A stretch of DNA of 64,000 bases, taken from Alphaproteobacteria bacterium UBA1908. Lineage in GTDB: Bacteria > Pseudomonadota > Alphaproteobacteria > Caedimonadales > UBA1908. The stretch's first letter is position 1, and each line of letters opens with the position of its first letter. The stretch spans positions 5,408-69,407 of the forward strand of contig DDGG01000003.1 in assembly GCA_002337525.1 (NCBI GenBank), given 5' to 3'. The notes beneath the pieces were generated by a model. The model searched no databases. It was not told the origin of the DNA and saw nothing but the letters and a program-made list of their open reading frames with translations. Below are positions 1 through 9,160 of the stretch, one piece after another. The translations under genes and the position numbers were made by a program.

Positions 1-219
1 AAGGTGCCTTCCTTCTTTCAGCATACCTTCGACGTCTGTTGCAGTTACTTCGGCACTAACAGGGCCATCAATTAGAGTGCAAATTTCACGAATAACCTCC
101 TGAAGGGGACGTCCACTTTTTGCAATTAAAGAAGGATTTGTTGTGACCCCGTCAATTAAGCCTGTTTCACAGAGAAGTCGAATTTCATCAAGGTTGGCAC
201 TATCTAGAAAAAGATCCAT
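1..219 (-). CDS. Transaldolase / fructose-6-phosphate aldolase family protein (5' part only)
   Basis: The gene runs off the left edge; only about 73 N-terminal residues are present. It begins [13 protein letters not shown] and continues with GVTTNPSL, the two conserved N-terminal motifs of the TalC/FSA branch of the transaldolase family. The Asp of DSAN and the TTNPS segment line the active site; the Schiff-base lysine lies beyond the edge. The family interconverts sugar phosphates in the non-oxidative pentose phosphate pathway (transaldolase) or cleaves fructose 6-phosphate (FSA); the fragment cannot separate these. The start is the ATG whose complement is at 217-219. It is divergent from the secretion operon. 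Confidence 0.85.
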   Translation of the reverse strand, partial: MDLFLDSANLDEIRLLCETGLIDGVTTNPSLIAKSGRPLQEVIREICTLIDGPVSAEVTATDVEGMLKEGRHL

Positions 220-537
220 AAATTTACCTTATTGTTGATCATTTTGATTGTGACAGTACTGGAAGGAAGTCTTTATGAAAAGAACTAACTGAAGAATTCT
301 TTCAGGAATTAATTTTTAGGGATTAAATATTTTGTCAGTATGGCTATTTTTGTAATCTTATGATACCGTCTGTTTTCATATCTTTCGATAGTCTTGAAGA
401 TGTCTATTTTAACTGAATGGCAATAATATTTACAGAAAACTATTTTAAATCAATCTTTTAAAGTTTTTTAATGCTTGAAATTAATGCCAAAACGTCGCAA
501 GACAGACCTGAACGATTATTTGTAGTAGGAGAAAATC
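220..537. other. Divergent intergenic region (tal-like / gspE)
   Basis: This is 318 bases of AT-rich sequence between two divergent genes, so it should hold both promoters. I see no convincing -35/-10 pair with normal spacing, no strong hairpin and no credible small ORF. The only clear element is the purine-rich ribosome-binding site (TAGGAG) just before the GTG at 538. Confidence 0.5.
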
Positions 538-2166
538 GTGTCCGTTGCCTGTCTCAAACCTGTTGATTCTTTTCCAGATCTTGCAGGAGCCTTGTACCAA
601 GCCGGTTTTTTATCAAAGGCACAGGTAAAAGTTCTTTTAAGAGAAAAATTAAAATCTGGCAGACTTCTTGAAGATCTTGTTGTTAGTTTGGGGTTTATAG
701 ATCATCGTGTTCTGGAAACGTTTTTAAGTCAAAAAGAGGGTGTCACTTTTTTTGATCCTGAAAATCACTTCATTGATCCTGCTTGTTTGGCTCAACTTCC
801 CAAAGAAATTGCCTGGAGGTATAAAGTTTTACCTCTTCACTTTAAGAATGATATTCTGGTTATCGCAATGCGCGATATTCATGATGTGCTGGCCCTCGAT
901 GTGGTAAAGCGGTATTTCCCGGGTATAAAAGATTTAAAAGCGATTGCAGCACGCCCAGAAGATATTTCTCGTTTTCTTGAAGAAGGGTATGGAGCTGAAA
1001 TGTCTCTTGACGGTATTTTAGATACGCCTTCTTCTGGCATTCAGAGTGTCGGAAATCAGGAAAAGAGTCCAGCCCTTCATTTCCTGGAGGCTCTGTTGAG
1101 ACGTGCCGTTCGAGATCATGCTTCAGATATTCATCTTGAACCAGATCATTATTGTGTTCATGTAAGATGTCGTATTGATGGTGTTTTACGTCATACTTTT
1201 TCTTTTCATAAAGACTCCTGGTCAGAAATTTGTGTAGGAACTAAAGTGATGGCCGGCATGAACATTGCAGAATCACGTGTCCCTCAAAGTGGCCGATTTA
1301 CAAAAAAACTATATGGCCGAGAAGTTGATTTTCGTGCTGCAACGCATCCAACTCTTCACGGAGAAAATGTTGTTTTACGAGTTCTTGATAAACTTTATTC
1401 TTTAAAACCTCTGGACAAGCTGGGATTTTCTTCTTGTCAGTATAATATCTTTAAAAAACAGCTTCAGAGCCCTGAAGGGCTTATTTTACTGACAGGACCG
1501 ACGGGGTCAGGGAAAACCACAACATTATATTCCATGTTGAGTTATTTGCAGGCCACAGAGCGTAATATTATGACACTTGAAGAACCTGTTGAATATGAAG
1601 TAAGAGGCATTCGTCAAAGTGCTGTCAAAGATCTGGGGGGAATTCGATTTGCAGACGGGATACGTTCCTTGTTGCGTCAAGACCCCGATGTAATTTTTAT
1701 TGGAGAAATTCGTGATCCGGAAACAGCCTCTATGGCCTTACGGGCAGCGATGACGGGGCACCTTGTTTTATCAACATTGCATACAAAAGATGCGGTAGGG
1801 GCCTTCCAAAGGCTTCATGACTTGGGGGTTTCTCTCTCTTTAATGGAAGGTAATCTCCTTAGTGTTGTTGCTCAGAGACTTGTGCGTTGTTTATGTCCGG
1901 ATTGTGGTGAAAATACTTCTGAAAAAGGATGTGATGTCTGCCATCAAACAGGATACAAGGGGCGCATTGCTATTGCAGAAGTACTAGAGATTACAGAGAA
2001 AATCGATGATCTGATTGGACAGGGAAAAGGGCGTCACGCACTTTTAACAGCGGCTTGTGAGGAGGGGTTTTCTGATCTTTACCAACACGGTATGCAGCGT
2101 GTTCAGTTAGGCCAAACAACCGTTGATGAAGTTCATAGAGTTTTAGGAGTGAGAAGAAGATCCTGA
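538..2166 (+). CDS. gspE: Type II secretion / type IV pilus assembly ATPase (GspE/PilB family)
   Basis: This is the cytoplasmic hexameric ATPase that powers pseudopilus assembly. The N-terminal 150 residues look like the MshEN/T2SSE_N domain. The Walker A motif GPTGSGKTT is at about 320-328 (Lys326), the Walker B/Asp box with DVIFIGEIRDP at about 383-393, and the GHLVLSTLHT His box follows. A CPDC...CDVC tetracysteine zinc module sits at about 453-468, as in most GspE/PilB proteins. Length (542 aa) is normal. The start is GTG at 538, preceded by TAGGAG. The stop overlaps the next ATG (TGATG), so it is translationally coupled to the platform gene. Whether the machine is a T2SS or a pilus system cannot be decided without the secretin; L/M/C-like partners downstream favour T2SS. 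Confidence 0.9.
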   Translation: MSVACLKPVDSFPDLAGALYQAGFLSKAQVKVLLREKLKSGRLLEDLVVSLGFIDHRVLETFLSQKEGVTFFDPENHFIDPACLAQLPKEIAWRYKVLPLHFKNDILVIAMRDIHDVLALDVVKRYFPGIKDLKAIAARPEDISRFLEEGYGAEMSLDGILDTPSSGIQSVGNQEKSPALHFLEALLRRAVRDHASDIHLEPDHYCVHVRCRIDGVLRHTFSFHKDSWSEICVGTKVMAGMNIAESRVPQSGRFTKKLYGREVDFRAATHPTLHGENVVLRVLDKLYSLKPLDKLGFSSCQYNIFKKQLQSPEGLILLTGPTGSGKTTTLYSMLSYLQATERNIMTLEEPVEYEVRGIRQSAVKDLGGIRFADGIRSLLRQDPDVIFIGEIRDPETASMALRAAMTGHLVLSTLHTKDAVGAFQRLHDLGVSLSLMEGNLLSVVAQRLVRCLCPDCGENTSEKGCDVCHQTGYKGRIAIAEVLEITEKIDDLIGQGKGRHALLTAACEEGFSDLYQHGMQRVQLGQTTVDEVHRVLGVRRRS

Positions 2167-3350
2167 TGCCCTATTTCTCATATCGAGCTTTTTCAAATCA
2201 GGGTGAACGTTTTAGCGGGTATCGTTTAGCAGAAACACCAAAGATGTTGGCGAGAGATCTTTTAAAAGAGGATCTTTATCTTGTTAGCTGTCGACGATCT
2301 TTTTTTAAAAAATTATTTAAGACGCCAAAAGAAAAGGAATTCCAGGATTTTTTACGTCATATGGCAACGCTTTTAAAAGCGGGTTTTTCCCTTGGAGAAT
2401 CCCTTGAATCTTATGAAGGTTCTTCTTCCTTTGAATCTATTATCTTTTCCTTGTTACGGGATATCAAACAAGGAAAATCTTTTCCACATGCCTTTCAAAA
2501 CCATTTTTCTTTAAAAGATCCGCTTATTTCTTCCTTTATGACTGTTGCAGAAAAAAAGGGTATTTTATCACAGGGGTTTGAGCACATCATCTTGTATCTA
2601 AAGGAAAAGAATGATCTCAAGAGCAAGATCATGAACTCGCTGGGATATCCTGTGTTTTTGTTTGTTCTGGTTTTGTTATTAATCAGCTTTTTACTCACTG
2701 AAGTCGTCCCCCAACTAGATACTTTTTTGAGATCAGGCGGGTCAGAGCTTCCTCTGCAATCTCAACTTCTACTTTCTTTTTCTAATCAAATAGGTTCCTG
2801 GATAAAATTATTTTCCGGAGCAGTTTTCTTTCTTTTTCCAGTTGTTTTTCTGGTTTCATATTTTTCTGAAAAGGGGGCGCTCTTTATTGGAAAAAAGTGT
2901 CTGAAGATTCCTCTGATAGGATCTTTACTTCATAAAAGAGAGCAACTTCTATTTCTAAAAAACATATATCTTCTTCTTGAGGCGGGCGTTCTTTTGCCAG
3001 AGGCAATGGAGCTTTCTTGTTCGGGTAATTCTGCTTATTTTAAAAACGCTATAAATCAGGTGTATCAAGATGTGATAAAAGGTCACTGTTTTAGTGAAGC
3101 GCTGGCGCTTGGGAAGTGTCTTGATAGTCGTTCTCTTCGATTTATAAAGGCAGGGGAACTCTCGGGAAATATGTCCTCTTTACTGATAGATTTAACGGCG
3201 ATGTTGAAAGACGAAATTGATCAAAAAATGTCACGTCTTTTAAGTTTGTTGGAGCCAGCTTCCATGGTCCTTGTAGGAGGTCTTTTATTGTGGATTGTGA
3301 GTGCTTTCTTTGTGCCCCTTTATGAACATTTAAATGAGGTTGATTTTTAA
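2166..3350 (+). CDS. gspF: Type II secretion inner-membrane platform protein (GspF/PilC family)
   Basis: This is the polytopic platform protein that couples the ATPase to pseudopilin insertion. It has the usual N-terminal MPYFSYRAF segment followed by two repeats of the T2SSF domain. The first starts near residue 60 (FLRHMATLLKAGFSLGESL) and the second near 260 (FLKNIYLLLEAGVLLPEAM). Each repeat is followed by hydrophobic segments, at about 158-180, 213-232 and 363-383. The length of 394 aa is typical. It overlaps gspE by one base and the next gene by up to 17 bases, consistent with one operon. Confidence 0.9.
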   Translation: MPYFSYRAFSNQGERFSGYRLAETPKMLARDLLKEDLYLVSCRRSFFKKLFKTPKEKEFQDFLRHMATLLKAGFSLGESLESYEGSSSFESIIFSLLRDIKQGKSFPHAFQNHFSLKDPLISSFMTVAEKKGILSQGFEHIILYLKEKNDLKSKIMNSLGYPVFLFVLVLLLISFLLTEVVPQLDTFLRSGGSELPLQSQLLLSFSNQIGSWIKLFSGAVFFLFPVVFLVSYFSEKGALFIGKKCLKIPLIGSLLHKREQLLFLKNIYLLLEAGVLLPEAMELSCSGNSAYFKNAINQVYQDVIKGHCFSEALALGKCLDSRSLRFIKAGELSGNMSSLLIDLTAMLKDEIDQKMSRLLSLLEPASMVLVGGLLLWIVSAFFVPLYEHLNEVDF

Positions 3351-4599
3351 GATGCCCTTTTTACAAAAGTTTCTTAGAAGGCCTTTGTCTCAGCTTCTTT
3401 TGACACCAACCAACATTTTTTTCTTTCCTTGTAAAGAATCTCCCTGTGTTTTTAAAAGCCTCCGGGAGGCCCTGGAAATCGTCGATAAAACATCAGAGGC
3501 GGTTGAGATTTATCTAGATGGGGGAGAACAAACCATTTTTACAGAGCCATTGCCTGACTTAAAGAAAATGGAGAAACAATCATACTTAAAACACAGGATT
3601 TCACTTCTTCTTGAAAAGGCAGATTTTGTTTTTATCAGAAGCCTGAAAAAAACAATAACAATTGTAACAGAAAAATATACTCTTTCATCTGACTTGGAAA
3701 AGCGATCTTATCGGATAAAAAGCATCAGGTCATTGCCTCTTCAACTTGCCCTGTTTTGTGAACAGCCAACCTTGATCCGATTGTCTTTGCCGGATGGCAA
3801 TGAAAGGTTATTTTATGGTAAGAAAAAAAGTCTTTATTTTACAAGAACCATTTTAAAGAATGATTCTGGTGCCTATGACAAAACTCTCCGTTATATTGAG
3901 AGGACCTTTCATCAGTCACCAGAAACACTTTCTATTAAAACATGGGTTTATAAAGATTTAGTTCATGCTTTGACGAGTCCGGAAAATCCTTCCTGTTATT
4001 TGAAGTCCAGGAGATCCCGGATAATTCCTGTGGCTTATTATTCTCATTGTGGTCTGAGAATATTGTCAATTTTATTAACAGTTTTTCTTGTTTCACAAGG
4101 CGTTAATCTTTATAAAAACTGGTATTTAAAGGAAGAGTTACAAAATGATATTTTTGCCCTGGAAAAAACAAAAAATCAAAAAATAAAGTTATTTAAATGG
4201 CCCTTGAAAGTCTCGAAGAAAGCTTTGTCCTCTTTCGAGAAACTCATGCAATTGCGCGCTAACCCTCTTGAAGATCTTAATCTATTGTCTGCCTTGAATA
4301 CAAAACAGACACAGATAACGGGGGTGGTATGGGAAAGGCAAAAGTCGGGTAAAAACCAGTTTCAAAAGCGACTCCAGATCAGGGTTTGTAAGGTTGATAA
4401 GACAATATCAGATCTGGAAGAATGGTCACAACAACATCTTCACAAGTTAAAAAAACTTTCTTATCAAATCGGTATACGTGAAGAAGATCGCGAGGCAGAT
4501 TTGGAAATGTCTTCTTTTGATAGTGACGATTCGGTTGACTCATTTGATTCTTCAGGAAGCTGTCTCTCACTTGAAATAGTGAAAGAAGAAAAGAGATGA
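3334..4599 (+). CDS. GspL-like assembly platform protein with acidic Ser/Asp tail
   Basis: Position (directly after E and F, before an M/PilO-like gene) and architecture suggest the bitopic GspL role of linking the E ATPase to the periplasm. There is a cytoplasmic region of about 230 residues, one membrane segment at about 236-256 and a periplasmic part that begins helical. Sequence similarity to GspL is too weak for me to claim directly. The last 35 residues form an unusual acidic, Ser/Asp-rich tail (FDSDDSVDSFDSSG). The frame opens at 3334 inside gspF; an alternative ATG lies at 3352, just after the gspF stop, and neither has a perfect ribosome-binding site. It overlaps the next gene by 4 bases (ATGA). 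Confidence 0.55.
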   Translation: MRLIFKMPFLQKFLRRPLSQLLLTPTNIFFFPCKESPCVFKSLREALEIVDKTSEAVEIYLDGGEQTIFTEPLPDLKKMEKQSYLKHRISLLLEKADFVFIRSLKKTITIVTEKYTLSSDLEKRSYRIKSIRSLPLQLALFCEQPTLIRLSLPDGNERLFYGKKKSLYFTRTILKNDSGAYDKTLRYIERTFHQSPETLSIKTWVYKDLVHALTSPENPSCYLKSRRSRIIPVAYYSHCGLRILSILLTVFLVSQGVNLYKNWYLKEELQNDIFALEKTKNQKIKLFKWPLKVSKKALSSFEKLMQLRANPLEDLNLLSALNTKQTQITGVVWERQKSGKNQFQKRLQIRVCKVDKTISDLEEWSQQHLHKLKKLSYQIGIREEDREADLEMSSFDSDDSVDSFDSSGSCLSLEIVKEEKR

Positions 4600-5138
4600 A
4601 TTATATTCTTAAAAAACAATTTCTCTGGATTCTGTTTTGTTTGACAGCTTTTTCCCTGAATGGGATCTTCTGGAAAATAAATGATATTTTTCAAGAGGAT
4701 ATCTTGGTCTTGAAAAGTCGTCAAAACCAGGTTGTGAACGATATAAGAGAAGCATCTTTTTTCCAAAAACAAAAAAAGCACTTTGATCATCTTGCCAGAG
4801 AGATGGATCAAGAACGCTATGTGGGGTCCATGGGAACTTTCAAGGCGACAAGACAACTGATCGAAAAAGCTTTTCACCAACATAATTTGATGGGAGGAAA
4901 TTTAAAATCGGAAGCAGTACAGGTTAAAGATAATGAAAAATATCAACGATACTCTCTTTTTTTTGAAACTGCTTTGGATACAGATTTCTTCGATTTTCTA
5001 GAAACTTTTTCAAAAAAGCTAAACGGTGTCATGATTCCACGACTCGTGACACTTTTTCGTCAGGAAAATGGGTTTTTGAAAGGTGAATTTAGTTTCTATT
5101 TGGTGACCTGTGATGCCTATAGGGTACCGGCACCATGA
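4596..5138 (+). CDS. GspM/PilO-like single-pass assembly protein
   Basis: This is a 180-residue bitopic protein. A short basic cytoplasmic stretch is followed by one membrane helix at about 8-28, a helical coiled-coil-like segment (about 32-75) and a small alpha/beta domain. This is the layout of GspM and PilO, which dimerise with GspL/PilN in the periplasm. The assignment rests on size, topology and operon position rather than on a sequence motif. The start overlaps the upstream stop as ATGA at 4596-4599. The 3' end overlaps the longest version of the next frame, but not its likelier start at 5158. Confidence 0.5.
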   Translation: MNYILKKQFLWILFCLTAFSLNGIFWKINDIFQEDILVLKSRQNQVVNDIREASFFQKQKKHFDHLAREMDQERYVGSMGTFKATRQLIEKAFHQHNLMGGNLKSEAVQVKDNEKYQRYSLFFETALDTDFFDFLETFSKKLNGVMIPRLVTLFRQENGFLKGEFSFYLVTCDAYRVPAP

Positions 5139-5157
5139 TAGTAAAAAAGGGTTTATA

Positions 5158-5538
5158 GTGTATCCAGGATTCATTATTTTTTTGATTGTTTGGGGGGGCA
5201 TGTGGCTGCCCGAGGTGAGTGCTTTCTCTCTTTTTCATCGTCCTGAAGAAATTCAAAAAGTCCATGAGATGAGACAAAATTCCCAAAAAAACAAAGGCAG
5301 TAGTTTGATCCACTTGTCGGGGTATGTTTATGGTGGGGAATCACTATCTTATATTTGGATTAATGGAAAAGCCTATACGCCAGAAGCCATGCCAAACCTT
5401 AAAATTCTTGCAACCAGTCCTTTTTCTGTTTCCTTTCAAGTAAATCATGAGGGAGAAAGCATTGTTTTTACGCTGGCTCCTAATCAACATTACTGTTTAG
5501 AAGAACGCAAGGTTGGATTGGGACGTTATAAACCCTGA
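5158..5538 (+). CDS. Exported GspC/PilP-like (HR-domain-like) protein
   Basis: The frame is open from GTG 5110, but I place the start at GTG 5158. That codon has AAAAAGG seven to eight bases upstream, and starting there gives a clean signal peptide (about 24 residues ending VSAFS). Starting at 5110 would add a polar, His-rich leader. The mature part of about 100 residues contains IHLSGYVYGG, IWINGKAYTPE and a closing FTLAPNQ segment. This resembles the small beta-rich HR/PilP-type domains of T2SS and pilus alignment proteins, where an inner-membrane protein contacts the secretin. It is the last gene of the E-F-L-M-C-like operon. Homology is suggestive only. Confidence 0.5.
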   Translation: MYPGFIIFLIVWGGMWLPEVSAFSLFHRPEEIQKVHEMRQNSQKNKGSSLIHLSGYVYGGESLSYIWINGKAYTPEAMPNLKILATSPFSVSFQVNHEGESIVFTLAPNQHYCLEERKVGLGRYKP

Positions 5539-5698
5539 ACCCTTTATTCTATAAAAAAAGAGGTGATTAACGGCCTTTTTAACGATAGAATCCTCCATTA
5601 TAATTTTTTACAGAATTAATTGAAGGAGAGCATCAATCTCTAAAGTATCATATAAGGAACTTGGTCTTGGTCATGCGACTTCACTTGTTATTGGAAAT

Positions 5699-6946
5699 AT
5701 GGTGGGGGCTGGCATATTTGTTCTGCCCACCGCGATTGCTGCCTACGGATCAATTGGTCTTTTAGGGTGGGGTGTCACAGCTTTGGGAGCCTTGTGTCTG
5801 GCACTTGTCTTTGCCAGTCTTAGCAAGCGTTATCCCCAAACAGGGGGGCCCTATGCCTATAGCCGGGAGGCTTTTGGAGATTTTATCGGATTTCAAATGG
5901 CCTGGAGCTATTGGCTTTCGATTGTGGTGAGTAATAGCGCGGTGACAATTGCTTTTGTTGGTTTTGTCGCTTCATTTATTCCTGCTTTTTCTGGATCTCC
6001 TCTTTTACAGCTGAGTTTGGCTTTGGGAACTTTTTGGGGATTAACAGTGTTAAATTCGATGAGTGTCAGAACAGTGGGGAATCTTCAGGTATTGACAACA
6101 GCTCTTAAAATTCTTCCTTTGATCGTCCTATCTGTTGTTGGTATTTTTTATGTGAAATGGGATCATTTTTCTCCTTTTATTTTAGGAGAAGTTTCCTGGT
6201 TTGACGGGCTTTCTGCAGCGGCGGCACTGACTCTTTTTGGTTTTATGGGATTGGAATCAGCAACCATTCCGGCAGAGCGCATTAAAAATCCGGCCCGAAC
6301 TATTCCTCGTGCAACCATTTTGGGGACTATTTTAACAGCTCTTGTGTATGTTTGGGTGACAACTATTGTGGTTGGTCTTCTAGGGGTTGAAAAAACGGCA
6401 GAGGATCCTGCTGCTTTTGCAACGGCAAGTGGTATTGCCCTTGGAGACTGGGCCATTCCGGTAATCGCGATTGCAGCAGCTATCTCAAGTTTTGGAGGGC
6501 TTAATGGATGGATTCTTCTTCAGGGCCAAATTCCAATGGCGGCAGCTCGCGATGGTCTTTTTCCTAAAGTCTTTATGAAGACATCCTCAAAGGGAATTCC
6601 TGTGTTAGGCCTTATCGTTTCTGGTGTTTTTGTGTCTTTTCTATTACTTATGAATTATGAGGCTGGTTTAGCGGAGCAGCTTCGCTTTGTTGTCAACTTA
6701 ACTGCTTTTGCTGTTTTATTGCCCTATCTTTATTCAAGTGCGGCAGAGATTTTGTTTCTTTTAAAAAATAAAAAAATAAAACCGGGGCTTTCATACGTGC
6801 GCCCGTTATTTATTTCTATTTTGGCACTTGTTTATTCTTTTGGGGCGCTTTTTGGATCAGGTCAGGATATCGTTTATTTTGGGCTTTTTCTTGTTCTTGG
6901 GGGCATTCCTATATATCTTTGGTTGAAGAGCCAGAAAATGTCTTGA
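5699..6946 (+). CDS. APC-superfamily amino acid permease (start codon unclear)
   Basis: This is a 12-TM-type amino acid/polyamine transporter of the APC family. The conserved TM1 motif (GNMVGAGIFVLP) lies exactly at the first ATG, 5699. That ATG would remove half of TM1, so translation must begin upstream. The frame is open back to a TGA at 5621-5623 and encodes SKVSYKELGLGHATSLVIGN, a normal APC N-terminus, but it holds no ATG, GTG or TTG. A GAAGGAG box at 5622-5628 sits seven bases before an in-frame ATC at 5636, which is the best start candidate. Further signatures are the Gly-rich TM6 region (LFGFMGLES) and PxTGGPYAYSREAFG-like TM3 segment. Substrate unknown. The 3' end overlaps convergent dapE by 38 bases. 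Confidence 0.85.
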   Translation: MVGAGIFVLPTAIAAYGSIGLLGWGVTALGALCLALVFASLSKRYPQTGGPYAYSREAFGDFIGFQMAWSYWLSIVVSNSAVTIAFVGFVASFIPAFSGSPLLQLSLALGTFWGLTVLNSMSVRTVGNLQVLTTALKILPLIVLSVVGIFYVKWDHFSPFILGEVSWFDGLSAAAALTLFGFMGLESATIPAERIKNPARTIPRATILGTILTALVYVWVTTIVVGLLGVEKTAEDPAAFATASGIALGDWAIPVIAIAAAISSFGGLNGWILLQGQIPMAAARDGLFPKVFMKTSSKGIPVLGLIVSGVFVSFLLLMNYEAGLAEQLRFVVNLTAFAVLLPYLYSSAAEILFLLKNKKIKPGLSYVRPLFISILALVYSFGALFGSGQDIVYFGLFLVLGGIPIYLWLKSQKMS

Positions 6947-8084
6947 AAAACTGGTGCAGGATTTCCTGATAAACCTTTTGTAGATCACACAAGTCTTTCA
7001 CAGAAACGCGTTCGTTAACCTGATGCATGGTTTCTCCGACAAGTCCCAGTTCCAGAACAGGGGCATAATGACGGATAAACCGGGCGTCAGAGGTTGCTCC
7101 TTTGGTGGATAGAGTTGCTTTAACATTAAGAGATTTCTCCAAAGATCTTTCCAGCAGATCTGTTTCCGGCCCGGGCGTGAGCATTTCTGCTTCCCCGCTT
7201 AGAGAAGTCTCAAGGGAAAACGTGCTGGCGTTTTTCTGACAAACTGTTTCAAGCCAGGTTTCAAGAGAAGCCGGCGTTTGTTGATCACTGAACCGGATGT
7301 TAAACTGGGCGGTTGCTTCTTCGGGAATTAGATTAACAGTTTGATTGCCGACATCAACAGAGGTTAATTCTACATTGGTGGGTTCAAAATAGGGACTTGC
7401 GGTTTCCCTGGGTCCCTGATTAAGGGCAGTGGCGCAAGCAAGCAGACAGGGAATAGGGTTTTTTGAGCGTTCCGGAAAGGCCACATGGCCCTGAACACCG
7501 CGGGTTTTTAGCGTACCATTCAGGCTGCCACGGCGGCCAATTTTAATAGTATCTCCCAAGTGTTTGCAAGATGTGGGTTCGCCGACCAAACAAAAATCGA
7601 TGTTAATGTTCTTGTCTTTCAACCATTTTAAAATTTTTGGGGTACCATTAATCGCGGTCCCTTCTTCATCGCCGGTAATCATCAGGCTAAGAGTTCCCCG
7701 AGACACATCAAAGGTTGTTAAAAAAGAATCAACAGCTCCTACAAAAGAGGCAATGGCGCCTTTCATATCAACGGCCCCTCGACCATACAAAAAACCGTCT
7801 TTATCCAGATACCCTTCAAAAGGGGGGTACTGCCAGGAGGCTTCTTCTCCTGCCGGCACAACGTCTGTATGTCCTGCAAAGCAAAAATGGGGGGATCCTG
7901 TTCCTATGTGGGCGAAAAGGTTTTGGGTTTCGGGTCCATTGTCTCCTTTGAATACTAAACGGTGACAGGTAAAGCCAAGACGTTGCAGCGAGTGAGTGAG
8001 GACATCAAGAGCTCCTGCATCAACAGGAGTAATGCTGGGGCATCGTATTAAATCCCGGGCAAGGGAAACTATATCAAAAGACAT
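6909..8084 (-). CDS. dapE: Succinyl-diaminopimelate desuccinylase
   Basis: DapE hydrolyses N-succinyl-LL-2,6-diaminopimelate to LL-diaminopimelate and succinate in the lysine/meso-DAP route, supplying peptidoglycan precursors. It is an M20-family dinuclear zinc enzyme. GHTDVVPAG supplies His72 and Asp74, GAVDMKG the bridging Asp106, and TGDEEGTA the catalytic Glu140/Glu141. The dimerisation domain (about 185-295) and a C-terminal HQVNERV metal-binding His follow. Length (391 aa) is usual, with about 10 extra residues at the C-terminus. The 3' end overlaps the permease tail to tail. No strong ribosome-binding site precedes ATG 8084. Confidence 0.95.
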   Translation of the reverse strand: MSFDIVSLARDLIRCPSITPVDAGALDVLTHSLQRLGFTCHRLVFKGDNGPETQNLFAHIGTGSPHFCFAGHTDVVPAGEEASWQYPPFEGYLDKDGFLYGRGAVDMKGAIASFVGAVDSFLTTFDVSRGTLSLMITGDEEGTAINGTPKILKWLKDKNINIDFCLVGEPTSCKHLGDTIKIGRRGSLNGTLKTRGVQGHVAFPERSKNPIPCLLACATALNQGPRETASPYFEPTNVELTSVDVGNQTVNLIPEEATAQFNIRFSDQQTPASLETWLETVCQKNASTFSLETSLSGEAEMLTPGPETDLLERSLEKSLNVKATLSTKGATSDARFIRHYAPVLELGLVGETMHQVNERVSVKDLCDLQKVYQEILHQFFKTFSGSSTKDI

Positions 8085-8177
8085 AAGCTGTGTTTTTCAA
8101 AAGTTTTAAATCTGATTAAAGTATAACGATATTTTAAGGCAGGGTCGCTGTAAAATAATTTTTTAAGGAAGGTTTAT

Positions 8178-8213
8178 AAAAAAAATGTACCCACCCCGTA
8201 GGGGGTGAGTACA
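8178..8213 (-). terminator. Rho-independent terminator of the acidic membrane-protein gene
   Basis: A near-perfect inverted repeat (TGTACCCACCCC / GGGGGTGAGTACA, 8186-8213) is followed, reading the minus strand, by a run of eight T (complement of the A-run at 8178-8185). It lies about 30 bases past the stop at 8243. Confidence 0.85.
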
Positions 8214-8242
8214 CAATCAATTGATGACTTTATGTGAGTTTT

Positions 8243-8962
8243 CTAGGAAGCACTGTCGTTTTTAGAAAAAAAGTAGAGACCTCCTCCGACAACGCCCATT
8301 GCGACAAGTCCAGCCATAAGGTTTTGTAGGAAACTTTTGTGATGGTATGCCGCAGAAGTTTCTTTTACTGCGCTTAAACTGAGGAGAGATTCTTCACTTC
8401 CTGATTCTTCGTCTTCTTCAACTCGAGAGCTTGATGAAGAGACTGTTTGCAGAGTGATTTCCGGAACAGACTGCAGGGATGGATAAAAGTATTTCATGGC
8501 AAAAGCATAGGCAATAGGTCCCAAAACCAAAACCCCTTTCCATTTGGCATCCATGACATCAGAAGCCAGGGCGCCAGAGAATCCTCCAACAAGTATAGAA
8601 GACCCTAATGTTATGTGACGATACTGTTGTTCATTTTGTTCGTAGGCCCCTAATAAGCTGTTATTTCTTTGACGAAGCAGAGCATCATTTGTTCGGTAGA
8701 TTACAAGAGTTGCACTATCTCCCTCTTCTGGTGAATCCTCTTCACCATCATCATCGTCACCAAAAGAGAGGGGTTTTACTCCCCTGCTTGAAGCAGCGAG
8801 ACGGCTTGGAGCTTTGGGCTTTTGTGGTGTGCTGGTACCAAGAGGAGAGTCATTTTTAAGTTTAGCAGTAGTCTTATCCTCAAATTCGTCATCAGAAGCC
8901 TTGACACAAGACACGGAATAGAAAGCACTTATCATTATGCCTATGAGAAAAATTTTTTTCAT
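8243..8962 (-). CDS. Secreted/membrane-anchored acidic Ser-rich protein, unknown function
   Basis: I do not recognise the family. From ATG 8962 the protein begins MKKIFLIGIMISAFYSVSC, a typical export signal, with AAGGA about eight bases upstream. The frame extends to ATG 8986, which also has a GAGGA box and keeps the signal, so either start is possible. The mature protein has an acidic linker (FGDDDDGEEDSPEEGD), two hydrophobic segments in the middle (about 120-160), a serine run followed by acidic residues (SSSSSRVEEDEESGSEES) and a C-terminal membrane segment ending GGGLYFFSK. It resembles in style the other Ser-rich secreted proteins at 23-28.7 kb. It is monocistronic with its own terminator. 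Confidence 0.7.
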   Translation of the reverse strand: MKKIFLIGIMISAFYSVSCVKASDDEFEDKTTAKLKNDSPLGTSTPQKPKAPSRLAASSRGVKPLSFGDDDDGEEDSPEEGDSATLVIYRTNDALLRQRNNSLLGAYEQNEQQYRHITLGSSILVGGFSGALASDVMDAKWKGVLVLGPIAYAFAMKYFYPSLQSVPEITLQTVSSSSSRVEEDEESGSEESLLSLSAVKETSAAYHHKSFLQNLMAGLVAMGVVGGGLYFFSKNDSAS

Positions 8963-9160
8963 GGGGAGTATCCTTATAAATTTCATTAAAAATCCTCTTT
9001 AATTTAATCAATTTTAAAAGGAAAGCAACCAAAAAATTGTCAATTTGGACAATAAAATAAATAAATAATTTATGATTAATTTTAAATAGATAGATGTCAT
9101 TAGACAAAAACAGTCAAATCGTTATTAATGATCTCTTGAAAAGTCTTTCATAGACACGGC

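Noticed and set aside
4464..4883. 139-codon minus-strand frame inside the secretion operon
   Set aside because: It is antisense to the overlap of two well-supported genes and has no homology or ribosome-binding site.
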